Origin: Rhodoferax sp.
GTDB lineage: Bacteria; Pseudomonadota; Gammaproteobacteria; Burkholderiales; Burkholderiaceae_C
Length of the DNA: 6,619 nucleotides
NCBI GenBank assembly: GCA_017880985.1
Contig: JADGRK010000144.1
Location: 1 to 6,619, forward strand
Reading direction: 5' to 3'
In this document: positions 1 through 5,100 of the stretch, piece by piece
How positions within the stretch are numbered: the stretch's first letter is position 1
Layout of the letters: each line of letters opens with the position of its first letter
Notes under the pieces: generated by a model
What the model was told of the DNA's origin: nothing
What the model saw: only the letters and a program-made list of their open reading frames with translations
Databases searched by the model: none
Made by a program: the position numbers and the translations under genes

Positions 1-93
1 CCGCCGGTCGTGGTGCCTCCGCCGGTCGTGGTGCCTCCGCCGATCGTGGTCCCACCGCCCGTCGTGGTGCCGCCTGTCGTGGTGCCACCGCCG
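1..93. repeat. Tandem 18-base repeats encoding PPVVVP
   Basis: Units begin at 1, 19, 37 and 55 with consensus CCGCCGGTCGTGGTGCCT; the first two are identical, the next two differ at a few bases, and a 15-base shortened unit follows at 73-87. All lengths are multiples of three, so copy-number change would keep the reading frame. The array probably extends to the left of the window. Confidence 0.85.
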
Positions 94-348
94 GAAGTCC
101 CGCCTGAGACACCCCTGGAGTTGCCAACCGTGCCGGCAAGAGTTGTCCCGCCTACTTGGGTGCCGGTTGTCTTGTTACCGGCCTCGCCAGCCGGACTGTT
201 GACGCTGGCACCGCCGGTTGTGTTTGCCGCAGCACCCGTTGAAACGCCAGTTGTCATACAGGAACAAACGCCGGTCGTCGTGCCGGTCGAGGTGCCTCCG
301 GAGATTTACGTCGCACCTCATCGGCCACGCAAACAGGACCGTAACTGA
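1..348 (+). CDS. C-terminal end of a Pro/Val-rich protein, truncated by the left edge
   Basis: The plus frame is open from base 1 to a TGA at 346-348, so only the last 115 residues are present and the start lies outside the window. The first ~95 bases encode PPVVVP hexamers from 18-base repeat units; the rest is a looser Pro/Val/Ala-rich stretch ending in a basic tail, PHRPRKQDRN. There is no folded domain I recognise. Such tails are typical of flexible linkers or surface-protein ends; from memory, not checked, similar KQDRN-type ends occur on large secreted or FecR/haemagglutinin-like proteins of Burkholderiales. The stop lies 32 bases before the L,D-transpeptidase start, so the two could be co-transcribed. 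The opposite strand also reads as a Gly/Thr-rich frame here, but that frame has a TAA just upstream of the repeat and its first ATG (257-255) lacks a ribosome site and a signal peptide, so the plus strand is preferred. Function unknown. Confidence 0.55.
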   Translation, partial: PPVVVPPPVVVPPPIVVPPPVVVPPVVVPPPEVPPETPLELPTVPARVVPPTWVPVVLLPASPAGLLTLAPPVVFAAAPVETPVVIQEQTPVVVPVEVPPEIYVAPHRPRKQDRN

Positions 349-380
349 GTGCTGAGGCCATATCGCGCCATTGGTGAAAC

Positions 381-1094
381 ATGCGCTTGCTGACACCGAC
401 CTTGGACAGGGTCATTGGCGTTGGTCTGCTGGTCGCCAGTTTTGGATCTTATCCGGCACCTGCCACGGACAACGCGGTGAATCAAGGCGCATCAGCCGCC
501 GTCACGCCCGGGTCGGTACCGGTCATGGCGCGTCGCCCCGGACGGAATGATTTCAACAAGGTACCCGCCTCCCAGGACGCAAGACAGGTGGTTGACTGGG
601 TTCTTGGATCCGGCAATAACCGCGGCTTGCCGTTCGTCATTGTTGACAAGAAAGAGGCCAAAGTATTTGTCTTCCATGCCGACGGGAGGCTCCGCGGCAG
701 CGCTCGAGCGCTGCTTGGCTCTGCGCTGGGTGACGACTCTGTGCCGGGCATTGGTGATCGAAAGTTGTCGAGCATTCGTCCCGAGGAGCGCACGACCCCG
801 GCGGGCCGCTTTGTGGCGGTGCTGGACCGAAATCTTCATGGCAAGGCAATGCTTTGGGTCGATTACGATGCCGCGATTTCCATGCATCCGGTGATCACAA
901 GCAACGCCCAGGAACGTCGCGCTGAGCGTTTGGCGACGCCAACGTCCGACGATAAACGGATTTCTTATGGCTGCATCAATGTGCCAGCCAAATTCTTCAG
1001 GGACGTCGTCGGCGCGGCTTTTAAGGGCACAAACGGCATTGTCTATGTGTTGCCGGAAATCCGCTCGGCCAGTCAGGTCTTCGGATTGCATTAA
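381..1094 (+). CDS. Secreted L,D-transpeptidase (YkuD family)
   Basis: This 237-residue protein is a likely periplasmic L,D-transpeptidase, the cysteine enzyme class that makes 3-3 cross-links in peptidoglycan or attaches proteins to it. Residues 1 to about 28 form a signal peptide (hydrophobic stretch VIGVGLLVAS, possible cleavage after APA). The catalytic domain covers roughly 80-225: the TTPAGRF segment (138-143) is the usual YkuD substrate-side motif, His169 in SMHP is the likely catalytic His, and SYGCIN (195-200) holds the nucleophile Cys198. The common (S/T)HGC motif is SYGC here, a known variant in part of the family (possibly the YkuD_2 subgroup). No peptidoglycan-binding or LysM domain is visible. 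ATG at 381 is chosen because it gives the signal peptide; a modest GGTGA lies three bases upstream. Exact reaction (cross-linking, protein anchoring or another transfer) cannot be told from sequence. Confidence 0.88.
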   Translation: MRLLTPTLDRVIGVGLLVASFGSYPAPATDNAVNQGASAAVTPGSVPVMARRPGRNDFNKVPASQDARQVVDWVLGSGNNRGLPFVIVDKKEAKVFVFHADGRLRGSARALLGSALGDDSVPGIGDRKLSSIRPEERTTPAGRFVAVLDRNLHGKAMLWVDYDAAISMHPVITSNAQERRAERLATPTSDDKRISYGCINVPAKFFRDVVGAAFKGTNGIVYVLPEIRSASQVFGLH

Positions 1095-1114
1095 GCCATC
1101 AGGGCTTTACAAAT

Positions 1115-1143
1115 CAGGACGGCCCCGAAGGGCCGTCTTGTTT
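1115..1143 (+). terminator. Intrinsic terminator after the L,D-transpeptidase gene
   Basis: A perfect 8-base stem GACGGCCC (1118-1125) / GGGCCGTC (1130-1137) closes on a CGAA tetraloop and extends outward by G-T, A-T and C-G pairs to 1115/1140. TTGTTT follows on the plus strand. It starts 20 bases after the stop of the L,D-transpeptidase gene and lies 19 bases before the stop of the convergent gene; the minus-strand T-rich tail is weaker, so action in both directions is possible but less sure. Confidence 0.85.
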
Positions 1144-1161
1144 CACCTGCCGCGCTCAGTG

Positions 1162-1974
1162 TCAGAGCCGGGGTTCACCCTGAGCGTTGACCCTGATTGT
1201 CGTTCCGGGAGGCGTGGTCATTTGCACACGATGCTCCTGACCGCGGAAGTTGTAGCTGACATCCCACAATTCGGCTCGGGCCTGGCTCGGCACGCTCTTG
1301 CAGCGCTGGACGTCTTGCGTGCTCGTTTGTTGTGATCCGCCGTCTCGACCGACTTGGGCCCCTACCGCACCGCCCGCGATGGCGCCGCCGACCGTGGCGA
1401 GATCCTTACCGCGTCCGGCACCGACCTGGTGCCCGACAATGCCGCCAATCAGGGCACCAGCAATCGCCCCCGGGACGTTGGAGTTGTTTCGATCTTGCAC
1501 GACCTGTTCGCGCTCGACCCAGCAGCGCTGTTCCGGCGGACCGACCACCGCCCTCACCGAGGTGACATTTGCTTCGTACAGGCGTTCGTTATTGCGCCGA
1601 CGGGCGTCATAAACCGGAACCGGAGCGGGCGCGTAACGATTGTCATCGATGCGCGCGTTCCTGCTCACGGTTCGCACCGATGAAACACTGTCGTTCAGGC
1701 CCATTGCGTCCAGCGATGGATATTGGCCCGGCCGCAAGACGACGCAGCGACCGCCGAACCGGACGTCTTCGCACACCTCCCAACGCTGGCTCGTCACGAT
1801 TACGGACGAGGCGCGGTCATTGAAGCCGTACCGACTGAGGTCGCCGACCTGCCTTGAGGTCGTGAAGGAGCGGCCTTGAAAGCCGTCGTGCTCATAAAAA
1901 GTAACCTGTGCGCTGGCTTGCGCGGCAATCGCCACAGCGGCCACGGCCACCGCAGTTCTAAAAATTGCATTCAT
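1162..1974 (-). CDS. Secreted beta/gamma-crystallin and glycine-zipper protein
   Basis: This 270-residue protein has a clear signal peptide (1 to about 22, ending AQASA). Residues 24-104 form one beta/gamma-crystallin domain of two Greek-key halves: FYEHDGFQGRSF (26-37) and the second strand set from WEVCEDVRFGGR. The Ca-binding signature (N/D)(N/D)xx(S/T)S appears twice, NDRASS (52-57) and NDSVSS (94-99), so calcium binding is likely. A basic linker follows, then a glycine-zipper segment (about 169-209, repeated GAIAG, GALIGGIVG, GGAIAGGAVGAQVG), the kind found in outer-membrane lipoproteins and 2TM glycine-zipper proteins. The C-terminal 45 residues resemble a small beta domain. Cys68/Cys77 and Cys151/Cys225 could form disulphides. 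The ATG at 1974 has AAGGA nine bases upstream (plus-strand 1984-1988). It is probably exported to the periplasm or outer membrane; the role is unknown, envelope stability or calcium-dependent surface function being guesses. Confidence 0.87.
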   Translation of the reverse strand: MNAIFRTAVAVAAVAIAAQASAQVTFYEHDGFQGRSFTTSRQVGDLSRYGFNDRASSVIVTSQRWEVCEDVRFGGRCVVLRPGQYPSLDAMGLNDSVSSVRTVSRNARIDDNRYAPAPVPVYDARRRNNERLYEANVTSVRAVVGPPEQRCWVEREQVVQDRNNSNVPGAIAGALIGGIVGHQVGAGRGKDLATVGGAIAGGAVGAQVGRDGGSQQTSTQDVQRCKSVPSQARAELWDVSYNFRGQEHRVQMTTPPGTTIRVNAQGEPRL

Positions 1975-2345
1975 TGGTATATGTCCTTTAGGAAGTAGTC
2001 GCTACCGTGACCAATGTTGAACCACGGTATTTAGACGGTGATCCCAGTATCGGATGCGCGCCCCAACTCAAACAGTGGACAGTGCCGCGAATCGGGGTAG
2101 TAGATGTCCTACATCCGTGGTGGACCATACGGCTGCGCCCGCATGGGGATCAAATGGTGTAGGAAAATTCTGACAACGAACAGGGCTCGCGCCTGATGGT
2201 CCGGTCACGATTGAAGAGACAAACTCAACAAAATTTTTCATGTTTCATATTCGACCGACCGCAAATTGCCCCGGCAACTAAACGGTTCGATGACTCAGGG
2301 CGCAACCCATAGGCTCTGGACTCCAAGAAAGTAGCGCCAAGGGCC
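1975..2345. promoter_or_regulatory. Divergent intergenic region (371 bases) with several inverted repeats
   Basis: No coding frame is convincing here. It must hold the promoters of both the crystallin-like gene (leftward) and the receiver gene (rightward). Visible structures are GTAG-TCG-CTAC (1995-2005), GATGT-CCT-ACATC (2103-2115), the 7-base pair TCCTACA (2107-2113) / TGTAGGA (2158-2164), and TTGCC-CC-GGCAA (2266-2277). An AT-rich patch at about 2221-2251 (with CATATT at 2246-2251) is the best place for a rightward -10 element, but I see no well-spaced -35 and make no firm promoter call. Confidence 0.5.
2103..2166. promoter_or_regulatory. Candidate operator: inverted TCCTACA / TGTAGGA pair
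   Basis: TCCTACA (2107-2113) and its exact reverse complement TGTAGGA (2158-2164) stand 44 bases apart, and the left copy sits inside a smaller palindrome, GATGT-CCT-ACATC. Read as heptads, TGTCCTA (2105-2111) and TAGGAAA (2160-2166, reverse TTTCCTA) match 6/7 and 7/7 of the TTTCCTA heptad known for BvgA, a NarL-family regulator of Bordetella, also Burkholderiales. The NarL-type regulator encoded at 2780-3412 is a natural candidate to bind, but this is inference from short matches. Confidence 0.3.
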
Positions 2346-2765
2346 ATGTATCACCTCAAGACCTATCTTGTTGAAGACAACCCAGTCATTCGCGAGAGCC
2401 TGATCGCGACGCTGGAAGAACTCGCTCCGGTCGTGGTGGTGGGCACGGCGGATGACGAATTGACAGCGGTGCAGTGGCTGTCACGGCCGGGCCAGCACGC
2501 GGACCTGGTCATCGTCGATATTTTTCTCAAGGCTGGGTCCGGCCTGGGCGTACTCAGGGCAGCGAGTACGCTGGCGCAACAGAACACGCTGGTGGTGCTG
2601 AGCAACTACGCGACACAGGACGTTCGGCGCAAATGCCTTGAACTGGGTGCCGCCAGAGTATTCGACAAGTCCAACGAGATTGATGCGCTAATCGAGTACT
2701 GCGGCAAGTTGGCGGCTGACCAGAGCGGTGGCAGTAGCAGCAGCGATCCTGGCTCACCGGCTTAA
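2346..2765 (+). CDS. Stand-alone response-regulator receiver protein
   Basis: This 139-residue protein is a single REC domain with no output domain. The acidic pocket is Glu10-Asp11 (LVEDN), the phospho-acceptor is Asp58 (VIVDIFL), the switch Ser is Ser86 (VVLSNYA), and the conserved Lys is Lys108 (VFDKS). Thus it should accept phosphate and act through protein contact or as a phosphate sink or relay step. After about residue 122 the tail is low-complexity (SGGSSSSDPGSPA), probably disordered. The start at 2346 puts the receiver motif at the expected distance from the N terminus; AAGGG lies only two bases before it, so the ribosome site is poorly spaced. The gene converges on the LuxR-type regulator (14 bases between the two stops) and the kinase is just beyond, suggesting one circuit. 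Partner specificity is not shown by the sequence. Confidence 0.86.
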   Translation: MYHLKTYLVEDNPVIRESLIATLEELAPVVVVGTADDELTAVQWLSRPGQHADLVIVDIFLKAGSGLGVLRAASTLAQQNTLVVLSNYATQDVRRKCLELGAARVFDKSNEIDALIEYCGKLAADQSGGSSSSDPGSPA

Positions 2766-2779
2766 ACGACGCAGTCAGC

Positions 2780-3412
2780 CTATTGGATCAATCCGTTTTT
2801 CAGCGCGTAATAGGTCAGATCACTGTTGGATTCAAGCTTCATTTTTTCCATGACACGGGTGCGGTAAGTGCTGACCGTCTTGACGCTCAGTGACATGCTG
2901 ACAGCCATATGGCCGATGGTCTCGCCCTTGGCCAGTCGCAGGAAAACCTGCAATTCGCGCTCCGACAATTGGTCATGAAGCGGCTTGTCGCCAACGCCGC
3001 TCAGGCCATCGGCCAGCCGCTCGGCCACGCCAGCGGAGATGTACTTGCGCCCGCGGTGCACGGTGCGAATTGCCTTGACAATTTCCTCCGGGTCGCAGTC
3101 CTTGTTCAAATAGCCGCTGGCACCCTGGCGCAGCAGCGTGGTGGCGTAGTGCTCTTCCGGAAAGCCGCTCAGGATCAAGACCGGCAGGTCAGGCGCACGT
3201 GCCTTAATGGCGACCAGTGCATCGACACCGCTAAAGTCCGGCATGGAAATATCCATCACCATCACATCGACCTCGCCTTTGCGCACGATCTCAATCGCCG
3301 CGCGCCCATTGGCCGCTTCGGCGACAACGGTGAAATCGCTCTGGTCAGCGAAAAATTGACGCAGTCCAGCGCGTACCATCGCATGGTCGTCAACAATGGC
3401 AATTCGAATCAT
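2780..3412 (-). CDS. NarL/FixJ-family response regulator (REC plus LuxR-type HTH)
   Basis: A cytoplasmic DNA-binding regulator of 210 residues from the chosen start. The receiver domain (1 to about 118) has Asp8-Asp9 (VDDH), phospho-acceptor Asp54 (VMDISMPD), Ser82 (LILSGF) and Lys104 (YLNKD). The LuxR-type helix-turn-helix spans about 146-206, with LSERELQVFLRLAKG opening it and SVKTVSTYRTRVMEKM as the recognition part. This architecture (UvrY/NarL-like) usually dimerises on phosphorylation and binds inverted heptamer sites. The ATG at 3412 is preferred since MIRIAIVDDH is the typical family N terminus; an in-frame ATG at 3439 would add nine residues and has a weak GGGA before it, but would leave only 29 bases for the divergent promoters. 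Neither start has a strong ribosome site. The histidine kinase starts divergently 56 bases away and is the obvious partner. Confidence 0.9.
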   Translation of the reverse strand: MIRIAIVDDHAMVRAGLRQFFADQSDFTVVAEAANGRAAIEIVRKGEVDVMVMDISMPDFSGVDALVAIKARAPDLPVLILSGFPEEHYATTLLRQGASGYLNKDCDPEEIVKAIRTVHRGRKYISAGVAERLADGLSGVGDKPLHDQLSERELQVFLRLAKGETIGHMAVSMSLSVKTVSTYRTRVMEKMKLESNSDLTYYALKNGLIQ

Positions 3413-3468
3413 GGTGTTTTGTAGCGCTGCATGCCGCATGATCCCACAATTTCAACAAAGGGCTGAAT
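3413..3468. promoter_or_regulatory. Short divergent promoter region between regulator and kinase
   Basis: Only 56 bases separate the two divergent start codons, so both promoters must overlap or lie in the coding regions, and one bound regulator could affect both. The plus side carries AAAGGG (3457-3462), six bases before the kinase ATG, as ribosome site. I see no well-spaced -35/-10 pair on either strand. Confidence 0.4.
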
Positions 3469-4314
3469 ATGGATGTCCTTGACACAGTCAATCCCGCCCG
3501 GCTGGCCTTTGTGCTGGCGGGTCTGGCGATGTTAGTGATGCTGCTGATTGGTTTACTGGCCGTGGTCATGTACCGGCGCCAGGGCTTGTTGCTCAAGAAG
3601 CAGGAACAGGAACTGCAACGCCTGGTTCAGGTCGAGCGTGATCGGCTCGAAACCGAGGTCATAGCGCGCATGGTGCAATTGACCGAACTGGCCAAGCATC
3701 TGCAAAGCGCGCGCGAAGACGAGCGCCACCGACTGGCGCGCGATTTGCACGACGATCTGGGCGGGCTGCTCACATCGGCCAAGCTCGACGCGGCCCGCAT
3801 CAGGTCGCGCCTGGCCAACAAGGCACCTGAAGCCCTGGACTTGCTGGCCCATTTGGTCGAAACGCTCAATAGTGGCATCGCGCTGGGACGCCGCATCATA
3901 GAGGACTTGCGACCCTCGGCGTTGAGTAACCTGGGACTGGTAGCGACCCTCGAGATTCTGGCGCGCGAGTTCGCTGAGCACTCGGGTATCGAAGTTCATT
4001 GCACGCTGGAACCAGTGGCCTTGAAAGCGAGCGCTGAATTGATGGTCTATCGCCTGGTGCAGGAGGCCATTACCAACATCACCAAGTATGCCCGGGCGAG
4101 TCATGTCTGGATCAGCCTGGCGCCACACGATGGCGAGATTGAAGTCTCGGTTCGTGACGATGGTCTTGGCTTTGATACCAGCGTGCAACCGGATTCTTCC
4201 TATGGGCTGGTGGGCATGCGCTATCGTGTTGAGGCCGAAGGTGGCACCCTGGCCGTGGTGTCGGCGCCGGGGCAAGGTACCCTGATTCAAATGAAGTTGC
4301 CACAGTCTCGTTGA
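3469..4314 (+). CDS. HisKA_3-type sensor histidine kinase with one membrane helix
   Basis: A 281-residue inner-membrane histidine kinase of the NarX/DegS type. A single hydrophobic helix at about 12-35 is followed by a charged coiled coil (about 40-85). The HisKA_3 dimerisation domain carries the phospho-acceptor His94 in ERHRLARDLHDDLGG (85-99), with the P-loop-like IIEDLRPSALSNLGL segment (143-157). The HATPase domain shows the N box (YRLVQEAITNITKYA, 194-208), G1 box (VRDDGLGFD, 228-236) and G2 box (SYGLVGMRYRV, 244-254). No extracytoplasmic, PAS, GAF or HAMP domain is present, so the signal is probably sensed in the membrane, by the coiled coil or via a partner protein. It starts 56 bases from the divergent LuxR-type regulator, the expected phosphate acceptor; the stand-alone receiver at 2346-2765 may be a second one. 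Confidence 0.92.
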   Translation: MDVLDTVNPARLAFVLAGLAMLVMLLIGLLAVVMYRRQGLLLKKQEQELQRLVQVERDRLETEVIARMVQLTELAKHLQSAREDERHRLARDLHDDLGGLLTSAKLDAARIRSRLANKAPEALDLLAHLVETLNSGIALGRRIIEDLRPSALSNLGLVATLEILAREFAEHSGIEVHCTLEPVALKASAELMVYRLVQEAITNITKYARASHVWISLAPHDGEIEVSVRDDGLGFDTSVQPDSSYGLVGMRYRVEAEGGTLAVVSAPGQGTLIQMKLPQSR

Positions 4315-4485
4315 ATTGATTGTCGGTGGCGTCCTACGCGGCTTCGCGCACCCGCCCGACGCGGCTGCGGCGCATCGACCTATCGCCCCAATCACGGCCC
4401 AAGCTCACACTCGATTGATCGCAGGCACACGGCTTGCGAACTTTTCCTAAAGCGGTTCGCCGCTCTGCCAACCAGGAGTCAAGAC
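4315..4485. promoter_or_regulatory. Leader region before the DUF1328 gene
   Basis: This 171-base gap probably holds the kinase transcript end and the promoter of the small-membrane-protein genes. It contains GTCCTACG (4331-4338), a third copy of the TCCTAC hexamer; a small stem CGCG-GCTT-CGCG (4337-4348); an ACGCGGCT direct repeat (4336, 4359); and TTTCCTA (4443-4449), a perfect match to the BvgA-type heptad. No clean intrinsic terminator with a T-run follows the kinase. Confidence 0.4.
4436..4464 (+). promoter_or_regulatory. Overlapping inverted repeats, one with a TTCG loop
   Basis: AGCGG (4451-4455) and CCGCT (4460-4464) form a 5-base stem closed by TTCG, ending ten bases before the AGGAG ribosome site (4474-4478). 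A competing pairing joins GCGAAC (4436-4441) with GTTCGC (4455-4460). If transcribed, the two folds exclude each other; an RNA-stabilising or regulatory role is only a possibility. Confidence 0.3.
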
Positions 4486-4650
4486 ATGCTGCACTACGCT
4501 GTTGTTTTTTTCGTCATCGCACTGATTGCCGCTTTGTTCGGCTTTGGCGGCATCGCTGCCGGTGCCGTGGAAATCGGCAAAATACTTTTCATCGTCTTCG
4601 CGATCCTGGCTGTGGCCAGCTTTCTGTTTGGCTCCATCAGGAAGCGCTGA
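4486..4650 (+). CDS. DUF1328/YtjA-family small membrane protein
   Basis: A 54-residue protein, MLHYAVVFFVIALIA..., with two hydrophobic helices (about 4-27 and 31-49) joined by a short Gly-rich turn (GFGGIAAGAVEIGK) and a basic end, IRKR. This length and pattern match the DUF1328/YtjA family of inner-membrane proteins, widespread in proteobacteria and of unknown function. An excellent ribosome site AGGAG lies seven bases before the ATG, which fixes the start. The gene contains a run of seven T (4505-4511) but the frame is intact. The next gene follows after 48 bases with no terminator in between, so co-transcription with the DUF883 gene is likely. Its presence with DUF883 and BON genes points to a general envelope-stress set; this is context, not proof. 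Confidence 0.9.
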   Translation: MLHYAVVFFVIALIAALFGFGGIAAGAVEIGKILFIVFAILAVASFLFGSIRKR

Positions 4651-4698
4651 GACCAGGAGTTCACTTTTTTCATATCACTTCGTTTCAAAGGAATTCAC

Positions 4699-5079
4699 AT
4701 GTTTCTCAACAAGTCTTCAGAAAAATCCACTAACTTGGTCGATCAAGCAGCACAGACTGCCGATCACGCCATCAAATCAACCCAACAAGCCGCCAACGAA
4801 GCGCTCGAGAGCCTGGCCGGTGCCGTGCATGACTTGCAGCATCAGGCAGCCCCGTTGCTGGGCCGCGCCAGCGATCGAGTCAGCGCGCTGGCACAACGCG
4901 GTGTTGATAGCGTGCGTGATACCTCGCACCAGTTGCGTGTCAAGGCCGCGCATGCCTCAGACAATACGGTGAACTACATCAAGGATGAGCCGGTCAAGTC
5001 GATCCTCATTGCGGCGGCAGTCGGCGCGGCATTGATGGCATTAATCAGCCTGATCAGCCGTTCAAGTGATCGCCCTTAA
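4699..5079 (+). CDS. DUF883 (ElaB/YqjD-family) tail-anchored membrane protein
   Basis: A 126-residue protein with a long amphipathic, Ala/Gln-rich helical region (about 10-90, probable coiled coil) and one C-terminal membrane helix (about 100-119) after the motif VNYIKDEPVKSILIAAAVGAAL, written here only to mark the typical DUF883 end. E. coli relatives YqjD, ElaB and YgaM are inner-membrane proteins that bind ribosomes in stationary phase; whether this one does is unknown. AAAGGA (4687-4692) sits six bases before the ATG. The gene is followed after 21 bases by a holin-like gene, the same order as yqjD-yqjE in E. coli, supporting assignment to that type of operon. Confidence 0.88.
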   Translation: MFLNKSSEKSTNLVDQAAQTADHAIKSTQQAANEALESLAGAVHDLQHQAAPLLGRASDRVSALAQRGVDSVRDTSHQLRVKAAHASDNTVNYIKDEPVKSILIAAAVGAALMALISLISRSSDRP

Positions 5080-5100
5080 AGCGTAGCTGAATCTCAGTTG

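Noticed and set aside
1..257. Minus-strand Gly/Thr-rich frame over the repeat region
   Set aside because: A TAA lies just upstream of the repeat; the first ATG (257-255) has no ribosome site or signal peptide, and the plus frame has a better gene-like end.
492..1091. Long minus-strand open frame (199 codons) inside the L,D-transpeptidase gene
   Set aside because: Antisense shadow: no family features, while the plus frame has a signal peptide and the full YkuD motif set.
2766..2800. Terminator between the receiver and the LuxR-type regulator (ATCC then TTTTT)
   Set aside because: The stem is only four bases with a two-base loop and lies in the coding end of the regulator.
2909..3424. Plus-strand open frame (171 codons) opposite the LuxR-type regulator
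   Set aside because: The minus frame is a complete REC-HTH protein; the plus frame shows no recognisable domain or ribosome site.
3553..4395. Long minus-strand open frame (280 codons) across the histidine kinase
   Set aside because: The plus frame holds all kinase boxes; the antisense frame is His/Gln/Arg-rich, typical of a shadow in GC-rich DNA.
4436..4470. RpoE-type promoter (GAACTT followed by TCTGC) before the DUF1328 gene
   Set aside because: The spacing is too long (20 bases) and the implied transcription start would fall on the ribosome site.
4505..4511. Programmed frameshift at the run of seven T in the DUF1328 gene
   Set aside because: The in-frame product already has full family length; no downstream extension or stimulatory structure is visible.
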